A stretch of 64,000 nt of DNA from Agaribacterium haliotis (GTDB lineage: Bacteria; Pseudomonadota; Gammaproteobacteria; Pseudomonadales; Cellvibrionaceae), in contig NZ_NKQJ01000006.1 in assembly GCF_002312815.1 (NCBI RefSeq), forward strand, positions 62,001-126,000. Direction: 5' to 3'. The position numbers and the translations under genes are program-made. Shown in pieces: positions 7,823 through 17,211 of this stretch. Every line of letters starts with the position of its first letter. Position 1 is the first letter of the stretch. The notes beneath the pieces are model-generated. The model saw only the letters and a list, made by a program, of their open reading frames with translations. It did no database searches and was not told where the DNA came from.

Positions 7823-10800
7823 TTAACGCTGTTTGCGGTAGCGAACGATGTCGCGTACACCCAAGGCAGTAAACGCGGCCTTGGCATTGTTGTTCGCACC
7901 TTGCATTTCAGCGCTCATCGCTTCGAGGCTGCAGCTGTAGGCGGCTTTTTCTTCACTGCCGAGTACCGGCGCGTCAATGGCGATGTGGTCAAAGTACTCG
8001 TGCCCTATGCCCATGACAAAACGGAAGCCCTTCTGAGTAAAACAATCGGTCGAGCCGGGCAGCGAAGCTACCAGGGCCGAGAACTGCTTGGCACCACTAA
8101 AGCTTTCAACATTGCCGTCAGTCAAACTGGAGGTTCCGACCAGCTCGCCCATCGCGTCGATCACCAAACCGTTGGCATCGTCCGTGCGTTTGCGGCCAAC
8201 CGCATCGAAGTCTTCCATACCAAAACCGTGCGGGTTGATAATGGCTTCGTGACACGCGCTGCAGGGCTCATCCTTGGTTAAGAAGTGGTAGCGCTGGCGG
8301 TTGGTAATGGTTCCACCCTGCTCCTGAATATATTGCTCCAGAGCTTCGGCTGCGCCTTCGCGCTGCAGCGGGATGTCGGTCGGCATAGGCGGAACTTTCT
8401 GACACAGCAAGTTCTCGCGTACGCGTACGGCACGCTTGATCGGTGAGGCTTCTTTATCGCCGGCAAAACCTGCCATAAACGCACCGGAGGTGATAATGCC
8501 GCCGCGCTCACTTAAGTTGTCGACTTTGACAAAAGCATCACCACTGGGGCCACTGATGCCGTAAAAATCTGCCAGCGCCTTGTTCATAAAGCTAAAGTCG
8601 CCGTAGAGGTTGCTAACCGGCTGCGAGCCATCAAACATCACGTGCCTAAAGATTTCGCGCACTTCCGTCGACATCGCTTGGCGCACTTCGCTGCTGAAGT
8701 CATCAAATAGCATTGCATCTTTGGCGGCAGACAGAACCAGATCGGCGTGCAACCACTGGGCGGCAAACTCACCAAAGTGCTCGCGGCTCTTGTCGCTGGC
8801 CAGCAGCCTGAGTATCTGGGCACGCAACTGCGCTTCGCTCTGCAGCTCATTGGCCGCGGCCGCGGCGAGCAGTTCGTCATCCGGCGTTGTACCGGTGTAG
8901 GTAAAGGCCAGGAAGCTCGCCAGTTCATACTGGCTTAACACATAGGCGTCGTCATCGAGGCGCGCATCCGGCATCGGCTGCTCAACTTCTTCGGCGTTGG
9001 CAAAACTTACGCTCCACAAGCTCAGCTCGCGAGCCGTATCGTGGGCGGCGCCATTGCCTTCATTCGACAACTGCACGTATTTATTGCTGCCCGTCACTTC
9101 TTTCACAAAAAAGCTATAGCTCTTATCGGTATCGGAAGCGACCTGTTTGATTTCAACATCTTTGCCGTCAACGGTAAGTTTTAAGCTCGGCCAGGCACCG
9201 CTGGCTTCAACACCTTTGGCTTTGACGGTAATTAAATCGGCACCTGTGAAGTTGTAGTTAACCGTGCTGCCAAAGTTGCCGTAAAGCGGCACCACTTTGT
9301 ACTCATCGGCACTGGTATCGAGACTTGCGCCCTGTAATACCAGAGATGTTTGACCCGGACGGTAAACAGGGTCTCCGTTGGCAATCTGGTCGCGAAGTTC
9401 ACTGACTTTCTGCCCCATCTCAGAGCGATAGAGGAAGTGCGGCGAGCTCAAGGCTGTGCGCAGAGCCAACTTCATGCCCTCTTCGGCCTTGCCTTCACTA
9501 AGACGGTTGTCAAACAAAGCGCGGTAGCGCTCGGCTTCTGAAGCCGTCAGAGGCCGGCGATAGACCTTCGGAGCAAAGTCCTGAACAAAAGCATCGGCGC
9601 ATTCATCGGTTGTTGAACAGCTAACAATGCCGGCGAAGTCACGGCTTGCAGCAAACTCTGCCGCCTTCTCGGCAACGCTTACATAGGAGTCCATATGCGC
9701 TTGAGTCACGGGTGTTAACACCTGGTTAGAAAAACTTTCAACCAGGGTATTACCCGGCACACCAGCTGCCGCTAAATCGAGCTCATAACCGAGCAAATCG
9801 CGCAGGCTATTGCTGAATTCGCTCTGGGTTAACAGGCGCATCTGGCGGCGACCGTAGTGCAGGGTATTGTCGACATCACAGGCCACAGGACCGGTGTCGG
9901 GCTGCCAACTGCGAATATAGGCCGCAACATCCGCCGCACACTGCGCATCACAAACGCCGGGTCGAGGCATCTCTGCGGTGATATAGGCTTCAAGCCCCAC
10001 GCTCATGCCGCCGGTGTTATAAGCGGTTTTCAGCGGGTCGATATCTGGCGTATTAGGCAGAACACTCTTGCCGTCAGCACCGTGGCAATTTGCACAGCTG
10101 TGAGTGGTAGTGTAAAGCTCGGCTCCGCGCGCAACGTCACCAGTACCCGGGTTCGGCGGCGTAGACGGCATTGGGCTCGGTGCACCAGATGGCGCTGGGC
10201 TGGGCGCAACAGACGGCTGCGGGCTAGGTACGGTGCTAGGCGCAGGGCTAGGCATAGGATCGATATTGCCATCCCACATTTGCACGGCATCGGTTACCAA
10301 TTTGCCCGATTCGGTGAAATCGTTGTCTGTCCACGGGCCGGTGGCCGAGGAGCCAGGTTTCAAGATCGCCGAGCCTTCATCTTTATCGTTAAAGGCCCAG
10401 TTCAAGTGGCTGATATTGTTTTGCTCAAGGAAGTCGAGCCAAGCCTGGGTTTCTGCGGCATCAACACCGCCATTGCCATCGGCACTGACACTGCCCCACT
10501 CGGTAACAAAAATAGGCAGGTTGGCATCGAGCGCCGCCTGAGCTTTGTTGCGAAGCGGCTGCTGGTGAGCGGCCGTCGCTGCGTAAAAGTGCAGGGTGTA
10601 GGCAATATTGGCGTAACCTGTAATCGGATCTTGCGCGGCAATATCAACATCCTGAGACCAGGTTGGCGTGCCGACAATAATCAGGTTGTCCGGGTCGATG
10701 GCGCGAATCGCTTCGATCACATCCACAGCGTAGGGTTTGATCACTTGAGACCAACTGATCTGCAGCGGCTCGTTGTAGATCTCGTAAATCACATTGGGTT

Positions 10801-12763
10801 TATCACCGTAGAGGCGCGCCATTTCTTCAAAGAAAGCAATAGCGTCACTTTTACGCTCTTCCGCATGGTGAGTGTGCCAGTCGATAATCACATACATATC
10901 GTTGGCAATAGCAGCATCGACCACTGTTTTCAGGCGATCTTTATTGCTGGCGTCGGTCAGGTAACCACCGTTTTCCTCTACACCCATTGCCGCTCGCACA
11001 ATGGTTGCACCGAGGTTTTCTTTCATTTCGCGCACTACATCGGCGTTGTAGAACTTATCGCCACCCCAACCGGTGTTGCTCCAAAACAGACTGTAACCGG
11101 CAAGGCTTCGAGGCTCGCCACCGACTAGTACATCTTTACCGGAAACCGTAATTGGGGCCAGGCCGGTTTGCGGCGGCATCATGCTCGGCTCGCTTGACGG
11201 CACCGGGCTGGGCTCCGGCGCAGCAACCCACGAGCGGATAAATGTCGCCAGGTCTGCGGCGCACTGGGCATCGCAGGCACCGCCGGAAGGCGGCATAAAC
11301 TTCTCAAGATAGGCTTCCAGACTGTAAGCCTGGGCCGGTTCAGTTGAGTGGAAAAACTCACTTCGATTAGCGTCAATAGCTTTGAAGGTCGTTGACTGAC
11401 CGTCATTGCCGTGACAGCCGGCACAGGACATTTCAACACTTCTTAGATACAGCTCTTCTCCGCGCGAAAGATCGCCAACAATAGGCGGCTCGGATGAAGG
11501 CTGTGGGCTCGGCTGCACACTTGGCATAACCGAGGGCTGAGCACTCGGAACAACTGACGGCTGCGGCGATGGGCGCACACTCGGTGCTGTACTTGGCTCT
11601 GGCGAAGGCTGAGGCTCGGCACTTGGCGCGGTTGATGGCTGCGGCGCTGCCGAAGGCAGTGAGGACGGCGCGGCACTCGGTACAGTGCTTGGCTGAGGCT
11701 GCGGGCCTGGCTGCCAGGTTTTAATATAGGCAGCGATATCGAGCCCACACTGAGCATCACAGCGCCCCGTGTTATCGGGCATCTCTGCTGAAATAAAGCT
11801 GGCGAGATCGACAATAACATCACTGCTTAACAACTTGTACTGCGTTTTTGCAGGGTCAATATCCCAGGCTTGGTTTATCGGTGAATCACCACTGGCACCG
11901 TGACAGCCAAGACAGTTTAACTCTCCGCCATATAGGAGCTGGCCGCGGGCACTATCGCCCACTGGCTCACCTGGATTATCACTTGGCTGAGGCTGTGGAT
12001 CACCACTTGGCTGGGGCTCCGGACTAACACCGGGCGATGCCACAGGCGTTGGGCTTGTACCGGGAACGGGGTCAGAGCTCGGCTGAGGACCGGCCGTCGG
12101 TACAGTGCTTGGCACTGCACTTGGCTCTGGATTCGGCTCATCAGGTAATACCCCAATCCAGCTGCGAATATACGCTTCGAGATCTTCTGCGCACTGAGTA
12201 TCACACTTGCCTGAACGATCAGGCATAAAGCGTTGGAGATAGTCTTTTAATTTATACGGTGTAGTAGGTTCAGAGCTGTGGAAGAAATCCTTGGCCTCTG
12301 CATTAATTGGCTTGAAAACCGTTGACTGCCCGTCACGACCGTGACAGTTCATACAGTTTAAAACTTGGTCATTCTCATACAGCTGACGACCGCGCTCAAT
12401 ATCGCCCGTGATCACACCAAAACCGTGACCATTGACAAACAGGGTCTTGCTCCCCTCTTTTTGGCCATCACTGACCACAAGTTTGATTTCGTACTTCGTG
12501 TCTTCGTCGTAGCTCAGCTGGGCGTATTGAGTTTTGCTCTCAAGCTCAACATCGTTTACGTACCAGGTATAACTAAGTTCGTTTAAATCCAAATCGTAGG
12601 ATTCAGACGCGTCCAGAATAAGCTGGCCCCCGTTTACACTGTAAAAAAACTCAGCCGTCGGTGGGTTATTTGTGCTGCTATCAACATCAACACCACCGCC
12701 ACAAGCAAATAGCAAAACGGATGCACCAAGCAATAACAACTTGCGCATGGAAGTAAAAAACAT
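7823..12763 (-). CDS. Giant lipoprotein: PKD, four cytochrome c modules, GH5 endoglucanase, DUF1587/1595/1592/1588/1585
   Basis: About 1646 residues from the start chosen at 12763 (MFFTSMRK). A lipoprotein signal ends in LLFAC (Cys21). In order: a PKD-like domain (32-110); heme modules with CXXCH at 137-141, 284-288, 447-451 and 890-894, each followed by a Met-Pro ligand motif and a CDxQC pair; a GH5 subfamily-2-like glucanase (about 536-835) with acid/base Glu665 in IYNEP and nucleophile Glu755 in TEWGS; then DUF1587 (about 970), DUF1595 (about 1056), DUF1592 (about 1108-1433) with a carbohydrate-binding-like insertion (about 1134-1256), DUF1588 with a fifth CXXCH (1501-1505), and DUF1585. 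Pro/Ser linkers separate the modules. It is likely anchored on the outer membrane and acts on beta-glucan with electron transfer; the redox role is inference. The frame extends to 12889, but the lipoprotein signal argues for the shorter start; 12748 is also possible. Confidence 0.93.
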   Translation of the reverse strand: MFFTSMRKLLLLGASVLLFACGGGVDVDSSTNNPPTAEFFYSVNGGQLILDASESYDLDLNELSYTWYVNDVELESKTQYAQLSYDEDTKYEIKLVVSDGQKEGSKTLFVNGHGFGVITGDIERGRQLYENDQVLNCMNCHGRDGQSTVFKPINAEAKDFFHSSEPTTPYKLKDYLQRFMPDRSGKCDTQCAEDLEAYIRSWIGVLPDEPNPEPSAVPSTVPTAGPQPSSDPVPGTSPTPVASPGVSPEPQPSGDPQPQPSDNPGEPVGDSARGQLLYGGELNCLGCHGASGDSPINQAWDIDPAKTQYKLLSSDVIVDLASFISAEMPDNTGRCDAQCGLDIAAYIKTWQPGPQPQPSTVPSAAPSSLPSAAPQPSTAPSAEPQPSPEPSTAPSVRPSPQPSVVPSAQPSVMPSVQPSPQPSSEPPIVGDLSRGEELYLRSVEMSCAGCHGNDGQSTTFKAIDANRSEFFHSTEPAQAYSLEAYLEKFMPPSGGACDAQCAADLATFIRSWVAAPEPSPVPSSEPSMMPPQTGLAPITVSGKDVLVGGEPRSLAGYSLFWSNTGWGGDKFYNADVVREMKENLGATIVRAAMGVEENGGYLTDASNKDRLKTVVDAAIANDMYVIIDWHTHHAEERKSDAIAFFEEMARLYGDKPNVIYEIYNEPLQISWSQVIKPYAVDVIEAIRAIDPDNLIIVGTPTWSQDVDIAAQDPITGYANIAYTLHFYAATAAHQQPLRNKAQAALDANLPIFVTEWGSVSADGNGGVDAAETQAWLDFLEQNNISHLNWAFNDKDEGSAILKPGSSATGPWTDNDFTESGKLVTDAVQMWDGNIDPMPSPAPSTVPSPQPSVAPSPAPSGAPSPMPSTPPNPGTGDVARGAELYTTTHSCANCHGADGKSVLPNTPDIDPLKTAYNTGGMSVGLEAYITAEMPRPGVCDAQCAADVAAYIRSWQPDTGPVACDVDNTLHYGRRQMRLLTQSEFSNSLRDLLGYELDLAAAGVPGNTLVESFSNQVLTPVTQAHMDSYVSVAEKAAEFAASRDFAGIVSCSTTDECADAFVQDFAPKVYRRPLTASEAERYRALFDNRLSEGKAEEGMKLALRTALSSPHFLYRSEMGQKVSELRDQIANGDPVYRPGQTSLVLQGASLDTSADEYKVVPLYGNFGSTVNYNFTGADLITVKAKGVEASGAWPSLKLTVDGKDVEIKQVASDTDKSYSFFVKEVTGSNKYVQLSNEGNGAAHDTARELSLWSVSFANAEEVEQPMPDARLDDDAYVLSQYELASFLAFTYTGTTPDDELLAAAAANELQSEAQLRAQILRLLASDKSREHFGEFAAQWLHADLVLSAAKDAMLFDDFSSEVRQAMSTEVREIFRHVMFDGSQPVSNLYGDFSFMNKALADFYGISGPSGDAFVKVDNLSERGGIITSGAFMAGFAGDKEASPIKRAVRVRENLLCQKVPPMPTDIPLQREGAAEALEQYIQEQGGTITNRQRYHFLTKDEPCSACHEAIINPHGFGMEDFDAVGRKRTDDANGLVIDAMGELVGTSSLTDGNVESFSGAKQFSALVASLPGSTDCFTQKGFRFVMGIGHEYFDHIAIDAPVLGSEEKAAYSCSLEAMSAEMQGANNNAKAAFTALGVRDIVRYRKQR
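8996..9364 (-). other. Carbohydrate-binding-like domain inserted in DUF1592
   Basis: Codons for about 120 residues split the DUF1592 region of the giant lipoprotein. The segment has the pattern [46 protein letters not shown], which resembles xylan-binding Ca-dependent CBM60/CBM36-like modules. The assignment is by eye and tentative. Confidence 0.5.
10142..10264 (-). repeat. Pro/Ser-rich linker between GH5 and heme module 4
   Basis: Low-complexity coding repeat giving [12 protein letters not shown]-type PSP units, the extended linker style common in Cellvibrionales plant-polysaccharide enzymes. Part of the giant lipoprotein gene. Confidence 0.85.
11477..11710 (-). repeat. Pro/Ser-rich linker between heme modules 2 and 3
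   Basis: The longest linker, about 78 residues of repeating P-S-x-x-P units. The DNA consists of short imperfect direct repeats of a GGCTG(A/C)GG(C/A)-like unit and could change length by slippage or recombination. Confidence 0.85.
11960..12142 (-). repeat. Pro/Ser-rich linker between heme modules 1 and 2
   Basis: About 60 residues of Pro/Ser-rich repeats ([17 protein letters not shown] and similar) within the giant lipoprotein gene. Confidence 0.85.
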
Positions 12764-13156
12764 GGGTCTTTTATCTCTGTTTGTCTCGAAAGAAGGGCAA
12801 AACGACGACAGAAAATGGTCGTATTGCGCATACATAATACCGAGCGGGCATGCTAAGACTTGACGATGAAGTTCACAGTTTACGAACACCGCCGTTAATC
12901 AAGAGATAAGCGGCAAAAACAACCAACAAAAGACTGAAGCAGGAACAAGAAAACTCAGACTTTAATCGCAAAAAAGAAAGAGGAAAGACAGTCCAAAAGC
13001 AAGGAGCCGCTATGAAGGCTGAAGCGACAGCTAAGCTATATTCGTTAAGTTTTTACAACAAATAAAGAGGGGAATATGTCACAGGCTTGTTTCTCCCAGG
13101 CTATCAAACAAACACCGAAATCGGCTAAAAGTGACATCAAAAAAAGCTCAAGACGA
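12764..13156. other. Gene-free stretch upstream of the GH5/DUF1592 operon
   Basis: About 390 bp between dnaB and the giant lipoprotein start. On the minus strand it is strongly pyrimidine-rich (many T and TC runs near 12900-13060). It must hold the operon promoter and possibly a long leader. I could not fix a -35/-10 pair; a TATTAT at about 12836-12841 (minus) is a weak -10 candidate. No conserved small gene is visible. Confidence 0.5.
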
Positions 13157-14551
13157 TCAAGGCTCTGCGCCCTGATACTCCATGCTTAAATTTTCAAAAC
13201 GCGTATATTTTCCAACCCAGGCGGCCTTGACGGTGCCGGTTTCACCGTTACGCTGTTTGCCAATAATAATTTCGGCAACACCTTTATCCGGGCTGTCTTC
13301 GTTGTAGTATTCATCGCGGTAGATAAACATAATTACGTCGGCGTCCTGCTCGATCGCACCCGATTCACGCAGGTCAGAGCTCATTGGCCGTTTATTTGGC
13401 CGCTGCTCTACGCCGCGATTTAGCTGAGACAAACAAATAACCGGGCATTTAAAGTCACGAGCCAACGCTTTCATCGCCCGCGATATTTCTGAGATTTCCT
13501 GGGTGCGGCCTTCAGTAAAACCACTGATGCTCATCAACTGTAAGTAGTCGACCATAATCATTGCCGGGTTGCCGTGTTCACGGGCGACGCGGCGCGTGCG
13601 CGCCTTCATTTCACTCGGGCTAAGCCCCGGCGTGTCATCGATAAATAGTTTTTTATCTTTGAGTTTGCGCACCGCCAAATCGAGTTTGGGCCAGTCGTCT
13701 TCATTTAGCCGCCCCGAGCGCATCCCCCCCTGATCAATGCGGCCAATCGCACTCATCATACGCATCACCAGCGAGTCGGCCGGCATCTCGAGACTAAATA
13801 CCAGCACGGGCTTTTCCTGGGTCATCAGCGCCGATTCAACAAAGTTAAGCGCCAGCGCAGTTTTACCCATCGACGGACGCGCAGCGAGAATAATTAAATC
13901 GCCCGGCTGCCAACCGGAGGTTTTTTCGTTGAGGTCATTGAGCCCGGTTGCCAAACCGGTAATGTCGGCGCGGTTTTTATAGCGCTCGTCAATTTTTTCG
14001 AGCGACTCTTTTAGCAGCTCGTTTACGTAGGCAAAACCGCCCTCTTTGGGCCGGCCTTCGCTGACTTCAAGAAAACGCCGCTCGGCCAAAGAAAGCAAAT
14101 CTTCCGAGCTCAAACCGCCCGGGTTAAACGAGGCGCGGCTAATTTCCGTCGCGGTTGAGATAATCTGCCTGAAGGTGGCGTTCTCACGCACGATACTGGC
14201 ATAGGCAACAACGTTTTCACTGGCCGGCACATTGGTGGCCAGGTCACTTAAATACGGCAGGCCGCCAACCAGCTCAAGTTCGTCGCGCTGACTTAGGGCT
14301 TCGGAAATGGTGATGACATCGAGCGGCTGCTCGGCTTCAACCAGCGCCTTCATGCACTGAAACACTAAGCGGTGGTTTTGTTTAAAGAAGTCGTCTTCGT
14401 TGACAACTTCAAGCACTGAATCGAAATGGCTGGCATCGCGCATCAAACCACCGAGCACACTTTGCTCAGCCTCGAGCGAGAACGGCAGTTTACTGTCGCG
14501 CTCTTGCGGCGCTTCCGCTTCGGGTAAATCGAGAGGCTCTTCGGACATCAT
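13157..14551 (-). CDS. dnaB: Replicative DNA helicase DnaB
   Basis: A 464-residue hexameric helicase that unwinds DNA ahead of the replisome. The N-terminal DnaB domain (PFSLEAEQSVLGGLM, residues 23-37, through about 125) is followed by the RecA-like ATPase with Walker A ARPSMGKT (224-231), the Walker B region MIMVDYLQL and the CLSQLNRGVEQR motif. Length matches the family. No intein is present. It follows rplI on the same strand after a strong terminator, the order also seen in Pseudomonas. Confidence 0.98.
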   Translation of the reverse strand: MMSEEPLDLPEAEAPQERDSKLPFSLEAEQSVLGGLMRDASHFDSVLEVVNEDDFFKQNHRLVFQCMKALVEAEQPLDVITISEALSQRDELELVGGLPYLSDLATNVPASENVVAYASIVRENATFRQIISTATEISRASFNPGGLSSEDLLSLAERRFLEVSEGRPKEGGFAYVNELLKESLEKIDERYKNRADITGLATGLNDLNEKTSGWQPGDLIILAARPSMGKTALALNFVESALMTQEKPVLVFSLEMPADSLVMRMMSAIGRIDQGGMRSGRLNEDDWPKLDLAVRKLKDKKLFIDDTPGLSPSEMKARTRRVAREHGNPAMIMVDYLQLMSISGFTEGRTQEISEISRAMKALARDFKCPVICLSQLNRGVEQRPNKRPMSSDLRESGAIEQDADVIMFIYRDEYYNEDSPDKGVAEIIIGKQRNGETGTVKAAWVGKYTRFENLSMEYQGAEP

Positions 14552-14675
14552 TTTCCAGGGCTATTCAGCTCAGCAAGTGTTCAGCTGTTACTTTTATTGT
14601 CAGTACACGGTGTTTTTATCGGCCGTTTCAGCTCAAGCCAGGCAGTTATTGAACAGCCTGAGCACAGCACAAACA

Positions 14676-14721
14676 AATAGGGCGCCGCCATCAGCTGTTG
14701 AGCCAACGGCGGCGCCCTATT
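14676..14721 (-). terminator. Terminator of the rpsF-rpsR-rplI operon
   Basis: A perfect 14-bp stem (AATAGGGCGCCGCC / GGCGGCGCCCTATT) with an 18-nt loop; on the minus strand it is followed by the T-rich TGTTTGTG. It lies 40 bp after the rplI stop. Confidence 0.75.
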
Positions 14722-14760
14722 CTAGCGATTAAGTTGTTCGGGCGCCAAGGCGCTCAACAC

Positions 14761-15207
14761 TTACTCAGCTTCGACGATCAGCTTAACTTGCTGGGTAACT
14801 TCTACGTGCAGCTGTACGTCGATGTCGTACTCGCCAACTTCACGCAAAGTACCCTGAGGCAGCTTCACTTCAGACTTGGCAACTTCAACACCAGCAGCGG
14901 TAATCGCTTCGGCGATATCGCGCGCACCGATGGAACCAAACAGCTTGCCTTCGTCACCAGCGTTGGCAGCGATAACAACTTGCAGCTCTTCGAGCTGAGT
15001 CGCGCGCGCCTGCGCGGCAATTTTTTTGTCGTTGGCGGCAGCTTCAAGCTCGGTACGACGGGCTTCAAACTCTTCCAGGTTTGCAGCAGTCGCCGGTACA
15101 GCTTTGCCCTGAGGGATCAGGAAGTTGCGGCCAAAACCAGCTTTTACGCTTACTTTGTCGCCAACTGTACCCAGCTTGCCAACTTTATCTAACAGAATAA
15201 CGTCCAT
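14761..15207 (-). CDS. rplI: 50S ribosomal protein L9
   Basis: A 148-residue large-subunit protein. The N-domain starts [13 protein letters not shown] and carries the family pattern [16 protein letters not shown]; a long charged helix joins it to the C-domain ([15 protein letters not shown]). I placed the start at MDVILL with GAGG 9 nt upstream; a frame from 15231 would add eight residues not found in L9. It is last in the rpsF operon. Confidence 0.98.
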   Translation of the reverse strand: MDVILLDKVGKLGTVGDKVSVKAGFGRNFLIPQGKAVPATAANLEEFEARRTELEAAANDKKIAAQARATQLEELQVVIAANAGDEGKLFGSIGARDIAEAITAAGVEVAKSEVKLPQGTLREVGEYDIDVQLHVEVTQQVKLIVEAE

Positions 15208-15234
15208 AAGAGTTTCCTCTATAAGGTCCAAAGC

Positions 15235-16104
15235 TCACGAGCTTTGGCTTGTATTAAATTTCTTTCTTAAATCGAGCACTGCATCAAGCAGTGCCAGCAG
15301 CATCACTAACAGAGCGCTGACCGGAATAATCAATAAAGCCAAGTAAATGCCGACTAAGGCACCCACCGGCCAAGCTTTTTGCGCGACGAGCCAATGCAGC
15401 AAACCCAGCCCTGCAAAGATCAGCGGCAAGGTACAAAGGCCACTCCAGAACTGATACTGACTACCAGCACCGGTTGCGGCAATTGCCAGCACCGAAAACA
15501 GCAGCGCCACCTGGGGCGTTAACCTTAAGCTGTGAAACTCCTGCTGAAAACCACCCGGGTTGTACAACAGAGCCTGCCACCAGCGCGCCAACAGCAAACC
15601 AATAACGGTGCTAACGGCAATCCAGTAGGCGATAAGCCCACTGCTGCTGACGGTATTCCAGCCATCGGCCAGAGCCTTCAGCTCTGGAGCTAGTTGCGTT
15701 TCACCACCTTGCAGCAGCGACGCAAAAAAGCTTTTAACATCCTCAGCCAAACCCGGCTGACTCACGGCTATCAACACCGCGGCGGCAGAGCTAACCAGTG
15801 CAACAGCACTGAGTGTCAGCGGCCAACTGATGCTTTGGCGCAGTACCACACAGCAAATAAAGCCGACAAAAAATACGGCGATACTTGCCAGTGCCATCGG
15901 CACCGGTACCTGGCCAAGCCAGAGCCCGGCAAACGCCGGCAAACTAGCCCAAAGGCTAATGATTAATCCTTCTTGCCACCCTCTTCTGAGAGTGACCAGC
16001 CCCAACACCGCCTGAGAGACAAAAGGTATCCAGCTCCCGATTAAGGCGACGATGATGGCCTGAACGCGGCCCCGCATTACAAAATTTGCCAAGGCCTTGA
16101 ACAT
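15235..16104 (-). CDS. DUF2232-like polytopic membrane protein
   Basis: A 289-residue hydrophobic protein with about seven or eight predicted membrane spans spread through its length and a basic, hydrophilic C-terminus (LRKKFNTSQSS). It sits between rpsR and rplI, where related Gammaproteobacteria carry a DUF2232/YybS-like membrane protein of unknown role. Spacing to both neighbours is 27 bp, so it belongs to the operon. The exact start is unsure: MFKAL has a weak ribosome site, and MRGRV nine residues later is possible. No catalytic motif is visible. Confidence 0.85.
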   Translation of the reverse strand: MFKALANFVMRGRVQAIIVALIGSWIPFVSQAVLGLVTLRRGWQEGLIISLWASLPAFAGLWLGQVPVPMALASIAVFFVGFICCVVLRQSISWPLTLSAVALVSSAAAVLIAVSQPGLAEDVKSFFASLLQGGETQLAPELKALADGWNTVSSSGLIAYWIAVSTVIGLLLARWWQALLYNPGGFQQEFHSLRLTPQVALLFSVLAIAATGAGSQYQFWSGLCTLPLIFAGLGLLHWLVAQKAWPVGALVGIYLALLIIPVSALLVMLLALLDAVLDLRKKFNTSQSS

Positions 16105-16131
16105 AGGTCTTATGCTCTCGCTCTGCGTCTA

Positions 16132-16362
16132 TTAACGATCGTGACTGTCGGTATAAGGCAGCAGAGCTACGTAACGAGCGCGCTTGATCGCCGTGGCGAG
16201 CTGGCGCTGATACTTTGCTTTGGTACCAGTGATACGACTGGGAACGATTTTGCCTGTCTCAGAAATATAAGCTTTCAGAGTATCGAGGTCTTTGTAGTCG
16301 ATCTGCTTAACACCTTCAGCGGAGAAACGGCAGAACTTACGACGACGGAAAAAACGGGCCAT
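16132..16362 (-). CDS. rpsR: 30S ribosomal protein S18
   Basis: A 76-residue small-subunit protein with the S18 pattern RRRKFCRF near the N-terminus, then [25 protein letters not shown] and [17 protein letters not shown]. Length is typical. It starts 3 bp after the rpsF stop. Confidence 0.99.
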   Translation of the reverse strand: MARFFRRRKFCRFSAEGVKQIDYKDLDTLKAYISETGKIVPSRITGTKAKYQRQLATAIKRARYVALLPYTDSHDR

Positions 16363-16365
16363 GTC

Positions 16366-16794
16366 TTATTCTCCTTCAGTGCTTTGAGTTGATTCTTCGG
16401 CTTTGCCGGCGTCGGCAGCTTTATCAGCTTCCTGGGCACGCTGCTCAGCGCGAACTTTACGCTCACGGCTTTCTTTTTCCGCCTTCATGATTGGAGACTC
16501 TTCAGAGATCTCTTCATCAGTGCGGATAACCAAGTGGCGAAGAACAGCATCGTTGTAACGGAAGTTGGTAGTCAGTTCTTCCAGAGCTTCGTTAGTTGTT
16601 TCACAGTTGATCAGCACGTAGTGTGCTTTGTGAATCTTGTTGATGCTGTAGGCAAGGTGACGACGGCCCCAGTCTTCGAGGCGAGTGATCTTGCCACCAT
16701 CTTTAGTGATGGTTTCGGAGTAGCGCTCGACCATGCCGGGCACTTGCTCACTCTGGTCTGGGTGGACCAGGAACAGGATTTCATAATGACGCAT
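16366..16794 (-). CDS. rpsF: 30S ribosomal protein S6
   Basis: A 142-residue small-subunit protein starting [17 protein letters not shown], with AAGGAG 5 nt upstream. The ferredoxin-like S6 core spans residues 1-95 ([21 protein letters not shown]). The tail beyond residue 105 is highly charged (Glu/Lys/Ala) and ends Glu-Gly-Glu, longer than the core needs. First gene of the rpsF-rpsR-DUF2232-rplI operon. The open frame extends to 16908, but that part has no S6 homology and crosses the promoter. Confidence 0.98.
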   Translation of the reverse strand: MRHYEILFLVHPDQSEQVPGMVERYSETITKDGGKITRLEDWGRRHLAYSINKIHKAHYVLINCETTNEALEELTTNFRYNDAVLRHLVIRTDEEISEESPIMKAEKESRERKVRAEQRAQEADKAADAGKAEESTQSTEGE

Positions 16795-16879
16795 AAACTC
16801 TCCTTTCGGATAACAAGCTCCCCGTGCGTAGCGGTGGAGCAAGGAGTGAATGAATAGCCCCCAGAAAAAGGGGCGGCGT

Positions 16880-16908
16880 ATTCTAGGGCGTAAGCGCTTA
16901 AAATACAA
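16880..16908 (-). promoter_or_regulatory. Candidate sigma70 promoter of rpsF
   Basis: On the minus strand TTGTAT and TAGAAT (5 of 6 to the -10 consensus) are separated by 17 bp, about 85 bp before the rpsF start. Confidence 0.4.
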
Positions 16909-17211
16909 GCAAGATAACAGGGTCGCTGCCGGTTCAAGGTGAGAGATAGATGCCGGCGGTACTCAAGTGACTGCTAAGCTGGCAGCGCTTTGCCCTAAGC
17001 TCGCAGCCAGGCGGCTTATTTCACCTGCTCCAGCGACTTTAGATCCCGCAGAAAATCAGGCGCCTATAGGAACATAAAGGCTGGCGCGAGACGTTAATAT
17101 GCTCAACATCACATCAAGCCGCTTTAGCGCCCGCCAACACGCTCTCGCTCACAGAGTCTTTGCGAGAAACAGGGAAAGGGTTAAAAAATATATACAGGGA
17201 GAACATTGAAA
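16909..17211. other. Intergenic stretch between rpsF promoter and MliC-like gene
   Basis: About 300 bp between divergent genes. I see no coding feature or strong repeat. A short A/T tract at 17181-17195 (TTAAAAAATATATA) just before the plus-strand gene could hold its -10 element. Confidence 0.4.

Noticed and set aside
9857-11128. A 423-codon open frame antisense to the GH5 part of the giant lipoprotein
   Set aside because: It mirrors a real gene with catalytic motifs, has no recognisable domain, and arises from codon bias on the opposite strand.
12764-12889. N-terminal 42-codon extension of the giant lipoprotein
   Set aside because: It precedes a clear lipoprotein signal peptide and would bury it internally.
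16795-16908. N-terminal extension of rpsF
   Set aside because: No S6 similarity; it covers the leader and the candidate promoter.
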